Assembly: GCF_014170375.1 (NCBI RefSeq)
Contig: NZ_LZZW01000032.1
Coordinates: forward strand, 1-64,000
DNA length: 64,000 nt
Source: Variovorax sp. UMC13
Lineage (GTDB): Bacteria > Pseudomonadota > Gammaproteobacteria > Burkholderiales > Burkholderiaceae_C
Reading direction: 5' to 3'
How positions within the stretch are numbered: the first letter of the stretch is position 1; each line of letters opens with the position of its first letter. Shown here piece by piece: positions 17,666 to 26,142 of this stretch. The position numbers and the translations under genes were made by a program. Below the pieces are notes generated by a model that was not told the DNA's origin, searched no databases, and saw only the letters and a list, made by a program, of their open reading frames with translations.

Positions 17666-17715
17666 GATTGGCCCCAACAAGATAACGAAAGTGGATCTTT
17701 TCGATAGGGCCAATC
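17666..17715. promoter_or_regulatory. Paired 9-bp inverted repeat, probable MocR/GabR operator
   Basis: GATTGGCCC (17666-17674) and its exact complement GGGCCAATC (17707-17715) lie between the regulator and gabT. Their centres are 41 bp apart, about four helical turns. Two-box operators on one DNA face fit the large head-to-tail dimers of MocR proteins. An inner AAGAT/ATCTT pair lies between them. Confidence 0.55.
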
Positions 17716-17762
17716 CAGCTTTCAATCATGCACCACCCATCGACATCCCTCTGCACTGCTAC

Positions 17763-19034
17763 ATGACCCGCAACACCGAACTCCATGCCCGGCGCCTGGC
17801 CGCCACGCCGCGCGGCGTGGGCGTGATGTGCGACTTCTTCGCCCAGCGCGCCGAGAACGCGAGCCTGTGGGACGTGGAGGGCCGCGAGTACATCGACTTC
17901 GCCGCCGGCATCGCGGTGCTCAACACCGGCCACCGCCACCCGCGCATCGAGGCCGCCATCGCCGCGCAGCTGAAGCAGTTCACCCACACCGCCTACCAGA
18001 TCGTTCCATGCGAGAGCGTGGTGACGCTGGCCGAGCGCCTGAACGCGCTGGTGCCGATCGGCGGCCCGGTGAAGACCGCGTTTTTCACCACTGGCGCCGA
18101 AGCACTCGAGAACGCGGTGAAGATCGCGCGTGCCCACACCGGCCGCGCGGGCGTGGTCACCTTCGGTGGCGGCTTCCACGGCCGCACGCTGATGGCGTTG
18201 GCCATGACCGGCAAGGTCGCGCCCTACAAGATCGGCTTCGGGCCTTTCCCGGCCGACGTGTTCCACGTGCCTTTCCCGAGCGCCATCGAAGGCGTGAGTG
18301 CGGCGGATTCGCTGGCGGCCTTGGCCAGGCTGTTCAAGACCGACATCGATCCGCAGCGTGTGGCCGCGATCGTGATCGAGCCGGTGCAGGGCGAGGGCGG
18401 CTTCAACGTCGCGCCGACCGAACTGCTGCAGGGCCTGCGCGTGCTGTGCGATGCGCACGGCATCGTGTTCATCGCCGACGAGGTGCAGACCGGCTTCGCG
18501 CGCACCGGCAAGCTGTTCTCGATGCAGCACCACGGCGTCGAGCCCGACCTGATCACCTTGGCCAAGAGCCTGGCCGGCGGCATGCCGCTGTCGGCCGTTT
18601 CTGGCCGCGCCGCGATCATGGACGCGCCCGCGCCGGGCGGCCTGGGCGGCACCTATGCGGGCAACCCGCTGGCCGTGGCCTCGGCCCATGCGGTGCTCGA
18701 CGTGATCGCCGACGAGCAGCTGTGCGAGCGCGCCGCTGCCCTGGGCGCGAAGCTGGTGGCACGCCTGCTGAGCACCAGGGAATCGAACCAGGCCATTGCC
18801 GACGTGCGGGCCCAGGGCTCGATGGTCGCGATCGAACTGCGCGACCCCGCCACCGGCGCCCACGACGCCGAGGCCGTGAAGCGCGTGCAGGCCCAAGCGC
18901 TCGCGCAGGGCCTGCTGCTCTTGAGCTGCGGCATGCACGGCAACGTGATCCGCTTCCTCTACCCCCTCACCATCCCCGACGCGCTGTTCGACCGCGCGCT
19001 CGACATCATCGACCAAACATTGCAAGAAGCATGA
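17763..19034 (+). CDS. gabT: 4-aminobutyrate--2-oxoglutarate transaminase
   Basis: A 423-residue class III aminotransferase that converts GABA to succinate semialdehyde. It has the family length, VTFGGGFHGRT, the EPVQGEGG loop, DEVQTGFART and the PLP Lys in TLAKSLAGG at residue 268, the position of the E. coli GabT lysine. The start at 17763 gives MTRNTELHARRLAATPRG; no clear ribosome site is seen. Its stop overlaps the gabD start (ATGA). The divergent MocR-type gene is the likely regulator. A 5-aminovalerate role is also possible, since gabT/davT cannot be told apart by eye. Confidence 0.93.
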   Translation: MTRNTELHARRLAATPRGVGVMCDFFAQRAENASLWDVEGREYIDFAAGIAVLNTGHRHPRIEAAIAAQLKQFTHTAYQIVPCESVVTLAERLNALVPIGGPVKTAFFTTGAEALENAVKIARAHTGRAGVVTFGGGFHGRTLMALAMTGKVAPYKIGFGPFPADVFHVPFPSAIEGVSAADSLAALARLFKTDIDPQRVAAIVIEPVQGEGGFNVAPTELLQGLRVLCDAHGIVFIADEVQTGFARTGKLFSMQHHGVEPDLITLAKSLAGGMPLSAVSGRAAIMDAPAPGGLGGTYAGNPLAVASAHAVLDVIADEQLCERAAALGAKLVARLLSTRESNQAIADVRAQGSMVAIELRDPATGAHDAEAVKRVQAQALAQGLLLLSCGMHGNVIRFLYPLTIPDALFDRALDIIDQTLQEA

Positions 19035-20506
19035 ACGCACGCCTCCCCACCGACACCTTGGGCCTCGCCCGTCCCGACCTGCTGCAACAGGCCTGCCTGA
19101 TCGACGGCCGCTGGGTCGGCGCCGACGACGGCCGCTCACTCGAAGTGAGCGACCCCGCCACCGGCGCAGTCCTCGCCAGCGTGCCGCGGATGGGCCGCGC
19201 CGAAACCGAACGCGCCATCGCCGGCGCCGCCGCGGCGCTGCCCGCCTGGCGCGCGCGCAGCGCCCGCGAGCGCGCCCAGGTGCTGCGCCGCTGGGCCGAC
19301 CTGATGCTCGCGCACCAGGACGATCTCGGCCGCCTGATGACGCTCGAGCAGGGCAAGCCCTTGGCCGAAGCCAAGGGCGAGATCGCCTATGCCGCCTCCT
19401 TCATCGAGTGGTTCGCCGAGGAGGCCAAGCGCATCGACGGCGAAGTGCTGCAGCCGCAGCGCGGCGGCCAGCGCATGGTGGTGCTCAAGCAGCCCATCGG
19501 CGTCTGCGCCGCCATCACGCCCTGGAACTTCCCGGCCGCGATGATCACGCGCAAGGTCGGCCCGGCGCTGGCCGCGGGTTGCACCATCGTCGTGAAGCCG
19601 GCCGAGCTCACGCCGCTCAGCGCCTTCGCGCTCGGCGTGCTGGCGCTGGAGGCCGGCCTGCCGCCGGGCGTGCTGCAGATCCTGACCGGCGACGCACCGG
19701 CCATCGGCGGAGCGCTGTGCGAGAGCGAGGTGGTGCGCAAGCTCAGCTTCACCGGCTCGACCGGCGTGGGCCGAACGCTGATGCAGCAGTGCGCGCCGAC
19801 CATCAAGAAGCTGTCGCTCGAGCTCGGCGGCAACGCGCCCCTGATCGTGTTCGACGACGCCGACCTCGACACCGCCGTGCAGGGCATCCTCGCCTCCAAG
19901 TTCCGCAACGCCGGCCAGACCTGCGTGTGCGCCAACCGCATCTATGTGCAGGCCGGCATCCACGATGCGCTGGTCGAGCGGCTGGTGCAGGCGGTGGCTG
20001 CGATGCCGGTGGGCAACGGCCTCGAGGCCGGCGTCACGCAGGGGCCGCTGATCGATGCGCGCGCGGTCGCCAAGGTGCGCGAGCACATCGACGACGCGCT
20101 CGCGCAGGGTGCGCAGCTGCGCACCGGCGGCCAGCCGCATGCGCTGGGCGGCAGCTTCTTCGAGCCCACGGTGCTGACCGGCGTGACGCAGGCCATGCGC
20201 GTGGCGCGCGAAGAGACCTTCGGCCCGCTGGCGCCGGTCTTCCGCTTCGAGACCGAGGACGAGGCCGTCGCGATGGCCAACGACACCGAGTTCGGCCTGG
20301 CGGCCTACCTGTTCACCGAAGACCGCCGCCGCATCTGGCGCGTGGGCGAGCGGCTGGAGACCGGCATGGTCGGCGCCAACACCGGCCTGATCTCCAACGA
20401 GGTCGCGCCCTTCGGCGGCGTGAAGCAGTCGGGCCTGGGCCGCGAAGGCTCGCGCCACGGCATCGAGGACTACCTCGAACTCAAATACCTCTGCTTGCAA
20501 GATTGA
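19031..20506 (+). CDS. gabD: Succinate-semialdehyde dehydrogenase (NAD(P)+)
   Basis: A 491-residue aldehyde dehydrogenase that oxidises the GabT product to succinate. Features are ITPWNFPAAMITRK with the cofactor-binding Lys, FTGSTGVGR, the catalytic Glu264 in LELGGNAP and the nucleophile Cys298 in GQTCVCANR; the second Cys of the GabD-type CxC is present. The closing EGSRHGIEDYLELKYLCL is typical of GabD. It is translationally coupled to gabT. Glutarate-semialdehyde dehydrogenase activity (DavD) is an alternative. Confidence 0.94.
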   Translation: MNARLPTDTLGLARPDLLQQACLIDGRWVGADDGRSLEVSDPATGAVLASVPRMGRAETERAIAGAAAALPAWRARSARERAQVLRRWADLMLAHQDDLGRLMTLEQGKPLAEAKGEIAYAASFIEWFAEEAKRIDGEVLQPQRGGQRMVVLKQPIGVCAAITPWNFPAAMITRKVGPALAAGCTIVVKPAELTPLSAFALGVLALEAGLPPGVLQILTGDAPAIGGALCESEVVRKLSFTGSTGVGRTLMQQCAPTIKKLSLELGGNAPLIVFDDADLDTAVQGILASKFRNAGQTCVCANRIYVQAGIHDALVERLVQAVAAMPVGNGLEAGVTQGPLIDARAVAKVREHIDDALAQGAQLRTGGQPHALGGSFFEPTVLTGVTQAMRVAREETFGPLAPVFRFETEDEAVAMANDTEFGLAAYLFTEDRRRIWRVGERLETGMVGANTGLISNEVAPFGGVKQSGLGREGSRHGIEDYLELKYLCLQD

Positions 20507-20543
20507 GCGCGGGGCCGCGCGCGCCCTGGTTAACCTCAGGGAC

Positions 20544-20972
20544 ATGGCTGTTGCATCGACCCTCTCCCTCGTGCGGCGCTTCGCCGCGCTCACCCTGTGC
20601 TGCGCGGGCCTGTCGGTGGCCCAGGCGGCCCCGACCGCCGCCGCCGCACCCAAGCCCAGCTGGGGCGCGATCGCGGCCAAGCCCGGCGCCCATGGCTATG
20701 CCTTCAACCAGCCCTCGCGCGCCACGGCCGAGCGGCTCGCGCGCGCGCAGTGCGAACGCGCGACCGGTGCCAAGCGTGCGCCGGGCGCCTGCGAGGTGCG
20801 CGTGTATTTCGACCGCAGCTGTGGCGCGCTGGCGACCGGCAATTTCGGCGAATGGGCCGGCGGGCTGGGGCCCGATTCGAAGGCCGCCGGCCAGGCCGCC
20901 GTGACCGCCTGCGATGCCCACCTGCCGACCGAACCCTGCAAGCTCGCGGTGAGCGTCTGCTCGCTGTCCTGA
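20544..20972 (+). CDS. Exported DUF4189 domain protein
   Basis: A 142-residue protein with a signal peptide ending in AQA. The mature part follows the DUF4189 pattern: WGAIAAKPGAHGYAFNQPSR, a conserved helix with CERATG, VRVYFDRSCGALA and a C-terminal CDAH...CKLAVSVCS. Four to five cysteines suggest disulfides in the periplasm. Function of the family is unknown. A TCAGG sequence lies just upstream of the ATG. It lies 37 nt after gabD but reads as an independent unit. Confidence 0.78.
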   Translation: MAVASTLSLVRRFAALTLCCAGLSVAQAAPTAAAAPKPSWGAIAAKPGAHGYAFNQPSRATAERLARAQCERATGAKRAPGACEVRVYFDRSCGALATGNFGEWAGGLGPDSKAAGQAAVTACDAHLPTEPCKLAVSVCSLS

Positions 20973-20980
20973 GCGCAGGA

Positions 20981-22120
20981 TCAGCGCCTGCCGGCGCGCG
21001 GCGTGGCCACGCGCCACAGCGTCAGCAGCCCGGCCAGCGTCAGCGCCCCCAGCGCGCCTAGGTAGGGCAGCACGTCGTGCAGCGGCGCGCCCATCTGGTT
21101 GAGCCGCAGCGAGGCCTGGATGCCGGCGGTGCTCGGGAAGAGCCAGCGCAGCGCCTGCAGCGGGCCGGGCAGCGCTTCCACGGGCCACGAGAAGCCCGAG
21201 AGAAAGGCCATCGGCAGGGCGGTGAACAGCAGCACCTGCAGGGCCCGCTCGCGGTCGCGGAACCAGCAGCCCAGCAGCAGGCCGAGCGTGCAGATCGCGG
21301 GCACGTAGAAGGCCAGCAGCAGCAGCGCGCTGCCCGGATTGCCGCCGCGCGGATAGTCCTGCAGGAAGAACACCCAGCCGAAGTAGAAGAGCCCGCTCAG
21401 GAAGCCGAACACCGAGAGCGCGCCCAGCCGGCCCAGCCACGCACCCATCGAGGCGCGCAGCCGACCGGCCTCGGCCCAGGTGCCGGCCAGCATGGCGGCG
21501 CCCATCAGCAGCGTCTGCTGCAGGATCAGCAGGGCCACCGCCGGCACCACGTAGCTGCCGTAGCCCTCGGTCGGGTTGAACAGCGCGACCAGCTGCGTGT
21601 TGAGCGGGCTGCGGCTGCGCGCCGCCTGTGCGGCACTCTGGCCGCCGGCCTGCAGCTTGCGGATCTCGACGCCGGCCGACACCGTGCCCACGGCCTCCGA
21701 GAAGCCGTAGAGCACCGCCTTGTTGAGCAGCGCATAGGCGCCGTTGCCTTCGATGCTGACCACGGCCGAGCTGCCGCGCAGCACGTTGCGCTTGAGGTCG
21801 GCCGGCAGCAGCGCATAGCCCTCGATCTCGCCGCGCCACAGCGCCTGCTGCGCCTCGTGCACGTCGGCCGTGACCAGGCGCACGTCGAGGCGCGGGTTGG
21901 CCATCGCGAAGCGCGCGATCTGGCGCGACAGTGCGCTGTGGTCCTGGTCGACCACCGCCACCGGCACGCGCGTGACGGCCTGGGTGCCGTAGGGCCAGGG
22001 GTAGAAGAAGCCGTAGACGATGGGCGCGAGCAGCATGATCAGCAGCACGCCCTTGTCGCGCAGCACGGCCAGCGCGGTGTCGCGCCAGGCGGCGCCGAGG
22101 TGGAGGCGCTCGTCGGCCAT
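20981..22120 (-). CDS. ABC-2 type transporter permease (second of pair)
   Basis: A 379-residue membrane protein of the ABC-2 (YhhJ-like) type: one N-terminal membrane helix (VLLIMLLAPIVYGFFY), a large periplasmic domain with the PVAVVDQDHSALSRQIARF motif, then about five C-terminal helices and a GFSWPVEALP motif. The start at 22120 overlaps the preceding permease stop by one base (TGATG). It is homologous to its neighbour, sharing the DQDHSALSRQ motif, so the two probably form a heterodimer. No ATP-binding-protein gene is found in the operon. Confidence 0.88.
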   Translation of the reverse strand: MADERLHLGAAWRDTALAVLRDKGVLLIMLLAPIVYGFFYPWPYGTQAVTRVPVAVVDQDHSALSRQIARFAMANPRLDVRLVTADVHEAQQALWRGEIEGYALLPADLKRNVLRGSSAVVSIEGNGAYALLNKAVLYGFSEAVGTVSAGVEIRKLQAGGQSAAQAARSRSPLNTQLVALFNPTEGYGSYVVPAVALLILQQTLLMGAAMLAGTWAEAGRLRASMGAWLGRLGALSVFGFLSGLFYFGWVFFLQDYPRGGNPGSALLLLAFYVPAICTLGLLLGCWFRDRERALQVLLFTALPMAFLSGFSWPVEALPGPLQALRWLFPSTAGIQASLRLNQMGAPLHDVLPYLGALGALTLAGLLTLWRVATPRAGRR

Positions 22121-23304
22121 CAGCGTCCGCCCCAAGTGTCCGGCGCCCCGGCGGCGCGCACCAGCGTGCCCGCCGTGGCGGCCAGCAGCACGGCCGTGCC
22201 CAGCACCATCCACAGCGGCGTCGCCACCGAGTAGGCCAGCGGCGCGCCCATCTGCAGCTGCTCCATCTGAACGCGGATGTAGTGGGTGTAGGGCAGCAGC
22301 GTGGCCCACAGCTGCGCGAAGAAGGGCATGGCGACCAGCGGGAAGCCCACGCCGCCGAAAGCGAAGGCCGGCGCGGTGAGGAAGCCCGTGGCCGACAGCG
22401 CGGTGCGCAGCGAGCGCGTGAGGCCGGCCACGAAGGCGCCGAGCGCGATCGACAGCGCGAGGAACACCACCAGTGCGGTGAGCGTCCAGCCCAGCGAGCC
22501 GACCGGATGCCAGCCGCGCCCGGCCGTGATCCACAGCATGGCGGCGATGGCCACGGCCGACAGGCTCGCCAGCGGCAGCGCCAGCTTGCCCGCCAGCGCG
22601 GCCAGGGCCTCGTGCCAGCGCGGTGCGGCGCCCAGCCAGGCGCCGAGGCTGCGGTCGCGCAGCTCGCGGCCCACGGCCCAGGCGCCGGCGGTCATCGCGA
22701 GGATGTGCAGCAGCGCGGGGATCAGCGCCGCGCCGAGGAACTGCTCGTAGTCGGTCGAGGTGTTGAACAGCGCCACCGTGCTGGCCTTGATCGGTTCCAT
22801 GCTCACGCGCGCGGCGCTCATCGATTCGCCGCGCTTGTTGCGCACCGCGAGCTCGACCCCGGCCGACACCGTGCCCACGGCCGTGCGCACGTCGCGCTGG
22901 ATCAGGCTCGAATGCGTGCCCAGCTGCGCGTTGTGCAGTAGCACGATCTGGCCGACCCGGCCCTGCTTGACGTCGCGGCTCAGGTCGCGCGGCAGCTGCA
23001 CCGCGGCGTCGACCGCGCCGCCGGTGAGCGCGCGCGCCATCTCGCCTTCGTCGCGATACTGCTGCACCACGCGCAGGCCCGGCGTGGCGTCGAGAAAGCG
23101 GATGAGCTGGCGCGACAGCGCGGAGTGGTCCTGGTCGAGCACGCCGATCGGCAGGCGCTGGGGCAGGCCGGCCGAGAAGATCCACCAGATCAGGAACACC
23201 GCGAGCAACGGCACCCACGAGACCATGGCCAGGTCCCAGGGGCGCGTGCGCAGCAGCGCGAACTCGCGCCGTGCACTGGCGGTGGAGAAGCCGCGCAGGC
23301 TCAT
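22120..23304 (-). CDS. ABC-2 type transporter permease (first of pair)
   Basis: A 394-residue relative of the previous gene: an N-terminal helix near residues 27-45, periplasmic domain with PIGVLDQDHSALSRQLIRFL and AVQLPRDLSRDVKQG, then five helices (ILAMTAGAWAVGRELRDRSLGAW opens the set). It follows the HlyD-type adaptor by 7 nt. The gene set TolC-adaptor-permease-permease suggests a trans-envelope exporter. An ATPase must come from elsewhere or be dispensable. Confidence 0.88.
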   Translation of the reverse strand: MSLRGFSTASARREFALLRTRPWDLAMVSWVPLLAVFLIWWIFSAGLPQRLPIGVLDQDHSALSRQLIRFLDATPGLRVVQQYRDEGEMARALTGGAVDAAVQLPRDLSRDVKQGRVGQIVLLHNAQLGTHSSLIQRDVRTAVGTVSAGVELAVRNKRGESMSAARVSMEPIKASTVALFNTSTDYEQFLGAALIPALLHILAMTAGAWAVGRELRDRSLGAWLGAAPRWHEALAALAGKLALPLASLSAVAIAAMLWITAGRGWHPVGSLGWTLTALVVFLALSIALGAFVAGLTRSLRTALSATGFLTAPAFAFGGVGFPLVAMPFFAQLWATLLPYTHYIRVQMEQLQMGAPLAYSVATPLWMVLGTAVLLAATAGTLVRAAGAPDTWGGR

Positions 23305-23311
23305 GGCCGCT

Positions 23312-24298
23312 TCAGTCGACGAGCACGCTCATGCCGGGGCGCGCGCCTTCGATGGGCTGGAGCGGCCGTGCGCGGACCTCGAAGGTGCGCACGTCGAAGC
23401 CCGCGCCGCCGCGCGTGGCGCGCCAGGTCGCGAAGTCGGGCAGCACGGCGCTGTAGTAGACCTTGAAGCGGGCCGTGCGCTGGCCTTCGGGCAGCGCGGG
23501 CAGGCGGGCGTCGAACTCGTTGCCCATCGCAAAACGCGCGAGCCGGTCTTCGCGCACGTTGAGCACCAGCCACTGGTCGTTGAGGTCGACCACGGTGACC
23601 ACCGCCACGCCCTGCGGCGACAGTTCGCCGACCTTGGCCAGCACCTTGGCCACCTCGCCGCCCACCGGGCTGCGCAGTTCGGTCTCGGCCTTGGCGGCCT
23701 CGGCTTCGGCCAGCACCCCGGCCACCTGCCGCGCCTGCGCGCTGGCCGCGGCCTTGTCCTCGGGGCGGGCGCCGCTGCGCGCCATGTCGTACTGCGCGCG
23801 GGCCGCGATGGCGGCGTCGCGCGAGGCCTTCCAGTTGGCCTCGGCCTCGTCGCGCTTCTGGTCGGCCACCAGGCCTTCGCGCGCCAGGCCGTCGACGCGG
23901 CGGAACGAGGTCTGCGCGAGCTGGGCTGCGGTTTCGGCGCGCTGCCATTGCATGCGCGCCATCTCGACCTCCTGCGGCCGCGCGCCGTTCTGCGCCTTGT
24001 CGGCGACGGCCTGCGCGGCCTGTTCGGCGGCGGTGGCCTGGGCGAGCTTGGCGCGCACCTCGGGGCTGTCCATGCGCACCAGCACCGCGCCGGCCTGGAT
24101 GCGGTCGCCTTCCTTGACCGCCACCTCGGCCACGCGGGCCGTCACCTTGCCGGCCACGTCGGTCTCGCGCGCCTCCATCTGGCCCTGGAACACCTCGGGC
24201 GCGGGCTGCGACGCGCGCCAGAAGCCCCAGACCAGCAGCGCGAGCACGAGCAGCGCGGCGAGGATCGCGATCAGTTTTCGGGTCTTGGCACTCATCAT
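23312..24298 (-). CDS. HlyD/MFP-family periplasmic adaptor (EmrA/YhiI-like)
   Basis: A 328-residue membrane fusion protein: N-terminal anchor helix (LIAILAALLVLALLVWGFW), lipoyl half-motif VFQGQMEARETDVAGKV, a long alpha-hairpin with Ala/Gln-rich coiled coil (about residues 85-200), second lipoyl half (ELRSPVGGEVAKVLAKVGELSPQG) and a beta-barrel ending PIEGARPGMSVLVD. It bridges inner-membrane permeases to TolC. The start overlaps the TolC-family stop (TGATG); an alternative ATG lies one codon later. Confidence 0.9.
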   Translation of the reverse strand: MMSAKTRKLIAILAALLVLALLVWGFWRASQPAPEVFQGQMEARETDVAGKVTARVAEVAVKEGDRIQAGAVLVRMDSPEVRAKLAQATAAEQAAQAVADKAQNGARPQEVEMARMQWQRAETAAQLAQTSFRRVDGLAREGLVADQKRDEAEANWKASRDAAIAARAQYDMARSGARPEDKAAASAQARQVAGVLAEAEAAKAETELRSPVGGEVAKVLAKVGELSPQGVAVVTVVDLNDQWLVLNVREDRLARFAMGNEFDARLPALPEGQRTARFKVYYSAVLPDFATWRATRGGAGFDVRTFEVRARPLQPIEGARPGMSVLVD

Positions 24299-25731
24299 CA
24301 ATTCACCTTCACGTCGGCACGCGCGATGTAGTCGGAAAAGCTGTCGGACAGGCCGGCGCTCTCGAGCAGCTGCGCGAGCGCCTGCACATAGTCGTTGGCG
24401 GCCTGCGCGCGTTCGGTCAGCACCTTGGCCTGGTTGGTCTCGGCGTCGATCAGGTCGAGCGTGGTGCTGGTGCCTTCGCGCAGGCCGGAGGTGCGCAGCC
24501 TGAGCACCTCCTGCGCCAGCTCGACCGAGACCTTCATCTCCAGGTACTGGCGGCGTGCGTTCTCCAGCGCGCGCCAGTTGCGTTCGACCAGCAATGCGAT
24601 GTCGCTGCGGGCCTGCGCGCCGGTGCGCTCGGCCTGCTCGATCTGCTTCTGCGACGCCGCCGACAGCGCGTTGCGGTCGATCGAGTCGTAGAGCGACCAG
24701 CGCACGCCGATGCCGGCCACCCAGTCGGCGTTGCCGCTCTTGAGCTCGCGCGTGCCGAAGGCGATGACCTGCGGGCGGCGCAGCGCCTCTTCGCCTTCGT
24801 GCAGCTGCTCGGCCTGCGACTTCTTGGCCGCGACCTTGCCCAGGCCCGGGTGGCGCACGAGCGCCGAGTCGATGAAGTAGCCCAGCGGCTCGACCGGCGT
24901 GCTGAGGACGAACAGCGGCGTCTGCGGCGCCACGCTGCCCTCGGCGCGCACGGTGCGGGCCAGCGCCACGGCCGCCAGGGCCGCGTCGTCCTCGGCCTTG
25001 CGCGCGTTGCGCCGCGCCTCTTCATAGGCCGCGCCGGCCTGCAGCCGTTCGACGCGCGAGATCACGCCGGCGGCGAGCATCTTCTGCGCCGCCGCGTCGT
25101 GCTGCGCGATGGTGCGCTCGGCCTGCGCGCGCAGCAGGGCCGCGCGCTGCGCGAGTTGGGCGTTGAAGTAGCGCTGCACCAGCAGCGTGTCGACCTCGTG
25201 GCCGGCCTGCTCGGCATCGGCCTGCGCCTCGCGCGTCTGCGCCGAGACGAAGCCGCGCACCGCATCGGTCGCGCCGCCGAGGTAGAGCGGCCAGACGGCC
25301 GAGACCGAGGCGTTGGCGCCGGTGTCGTGCCGGTTCAGCGTGTAGCTGTTGGGCAGCTGCGGGATGGGCAGGCGCGAGACGAAGCCCTGGAGCGAAGGCG
25401 GCAGCATCGCGCCGGCCTGCCCGAGCTTCTGGTTGAGCGGGTCCAGGTCGAGGTTCAGGTTGGCGTTGTAGGCATAGGCCAGCCCCGAGATGCTGACCGT
25501 CGGCCCGCCCAGGCCCTGGAGGCCCTGGCGCTGCAGCTCCTTGGCGTCGACCGCGGCGCGCGCGGCGGCCAGCTTGTCGGAGCGGTCGAGCATGCGGGCG
25601 CGGGCCGCGTCGAAGCTCAGCGCGAGGGTGTCGGCGCGGGGCTGCGCCTGCGCGATGGCCGCGGTGCCGAGCCCCAGCAAGGCCGGCACCAGCAGCAGGG
25701 AAGGGCAGAGGGCGCGGCGGGTTCGTTGCAT
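24298..25731 (-). CDS. TolC family outer-membrane efflux protein
   Basis: A 477-residue outer-membrane factor with a signal peptide ending near AIAQAQ. It shows the two-fold TolC repeat: long helices rich in Ala, Gln and Glu (ARARMLDRSDKLAAARAAVDA; REAQADAEQAGHEVDTLLVQ) and a second half with LRTSGLREGTSTTLDLIDAETNQAKV, the typical family ending. It is the first gene of the four-gene export operon. The promoter region holds a near-perfect 21-bp dyad. Confidence 0.9.
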   Translation of the reverse strand: MQRTRRALCPSLLLVPALLGLGTAAIAQAQPRADTLALSFDAARARMLDRSDKLAAARAAVDAKELQRQGLQGLGGPTVSISGLAYAYNANLNLDLDPLNQKLGQAGAMLPPSLQGFVSRLPIPQLPNSYTLNRHDTGANASVSAVWPLYLGGATDAVRGFVSAQTREAQADAEQAGHEVDTLLVQRYFNAQLAQRAALLRAQAERTIAQHDAAAQKMLAAGVISRVERLQAGAAYEEARRNARKAEDDAALAAVALARTVRAEGSVAPQTPLFVLSTPVEPLGYFIDSALVRHPGLGKVAAKKSQAEQLHEGEEALRRPQVIAFGTRELKSGNADWVAGIGVRWSLYDSIDRNALSAASQKQIEQAERTGAQARSDIALLVERNWRALENARRQYLEMKVSVELAQEVLRLRTSGLREGTSTTLDLIDAETNQAKVLTERAQAANDYVQALAQLLESAGLSDSFSDYIARADVKVN

Positions 25732-25832
25732 CGTTTCAGGTTGCCTTGCGCAGCAGCATGTCTGACAGCTTGCTGCAGGATCACAGGGAGCGTTCCCTGC
25801 GCTGCGCCAGGGTCTGCCGCATGCGGATCAAT

Positions 25833-25853
25833 TGTTACATCGACGATGTTACA
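25833..25853. promoter_or_regulatory. 21-bp near-perfect dyad, probable repressor operator of the efflux operon
   Basis: TGT-T-ACATCG-A-CGATGT-T-ACA is symmetric except at one mirrored position; the core ACATCG-A-CGATGT is perfect. It lies about 100 bp upstream of the TolC-family start (25731). Dyads of this size are typical operators for TetR-type repressors, but no such gene is in the window. The rest of 25732-26028 holds KdpE-like repeats (below). Confidence 0.5.
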
Positions 25854-25931
25854 GAGGTCGGCGGACCTGGCGCCGAAGAAGCCGTGCCGCGTCCTACCCT
25901 TTGGCCCAGCGAGTCCGCGTCCGCCAGCGTT

Positions 25932-25981
25932 TTTACGCTTTCTTTACGCCCCCCGCGCGCCTCTGTTCCCCGTTTTTACGC
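25932..25981 (+). promoter_or_regulatory. Three phased TTTACGC direct repeats, probable KdpE binding region
   Basis: TTTACGC occurs at 25932-25938, 25943-25949 and 25975-25981. The first two are 11 bp apart and the third 32 bp further, so all face the same side of the helix. OmpR-type regulators bind such tandem sites, and the known E. coli KdpE box is also T-rich with TTTACA-like cores. The run ends 48 bp before the 37-aa ORF that opens the kdp operon. Confidence 0.55.
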
Positions 25982-26028
25982 CCCTCTGCCGAGACTGACA
26001 CCCGTGTCTCGAACTTGAGGAGTGCTGT

Positions 26029-26142
26029 ATGGACATCGTATGGATGGCGGCGGTTGCCGTGCTGTGGGTGGTGGTCGCGGAGATGGTGGTCGGCCTGAAC
26101 AGGCTGGCCCGGCCGAAGGCCACCGAAGGAGATCGCTCGTGA
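26029..26142 (+). CDS. Putative 37-aa membrane microprotein at the head of the kdp operon
   Basis: The ORF starts at ATG 26029 behind a TTGAGGAG ribosome site 7 nt upstream and ends at 26142, overlapping the kdpF GTG by 4 nt (GTGA). The product begins [20 protein letters not shown], a single hydrophobic helix, followed by a short polar, Arg/Lys-containing tail. The good ribosome site and coupling imply it is translated. It is not KdpF, which follows. I do not recognise it; it may be an extra small Kdp subunit or a leader peptide that sets kdpF translation. Confidence 0.6.
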   Translation: MDIVWMAAVAVLWVVVAEMVVGLNRLARPKATEGDRS

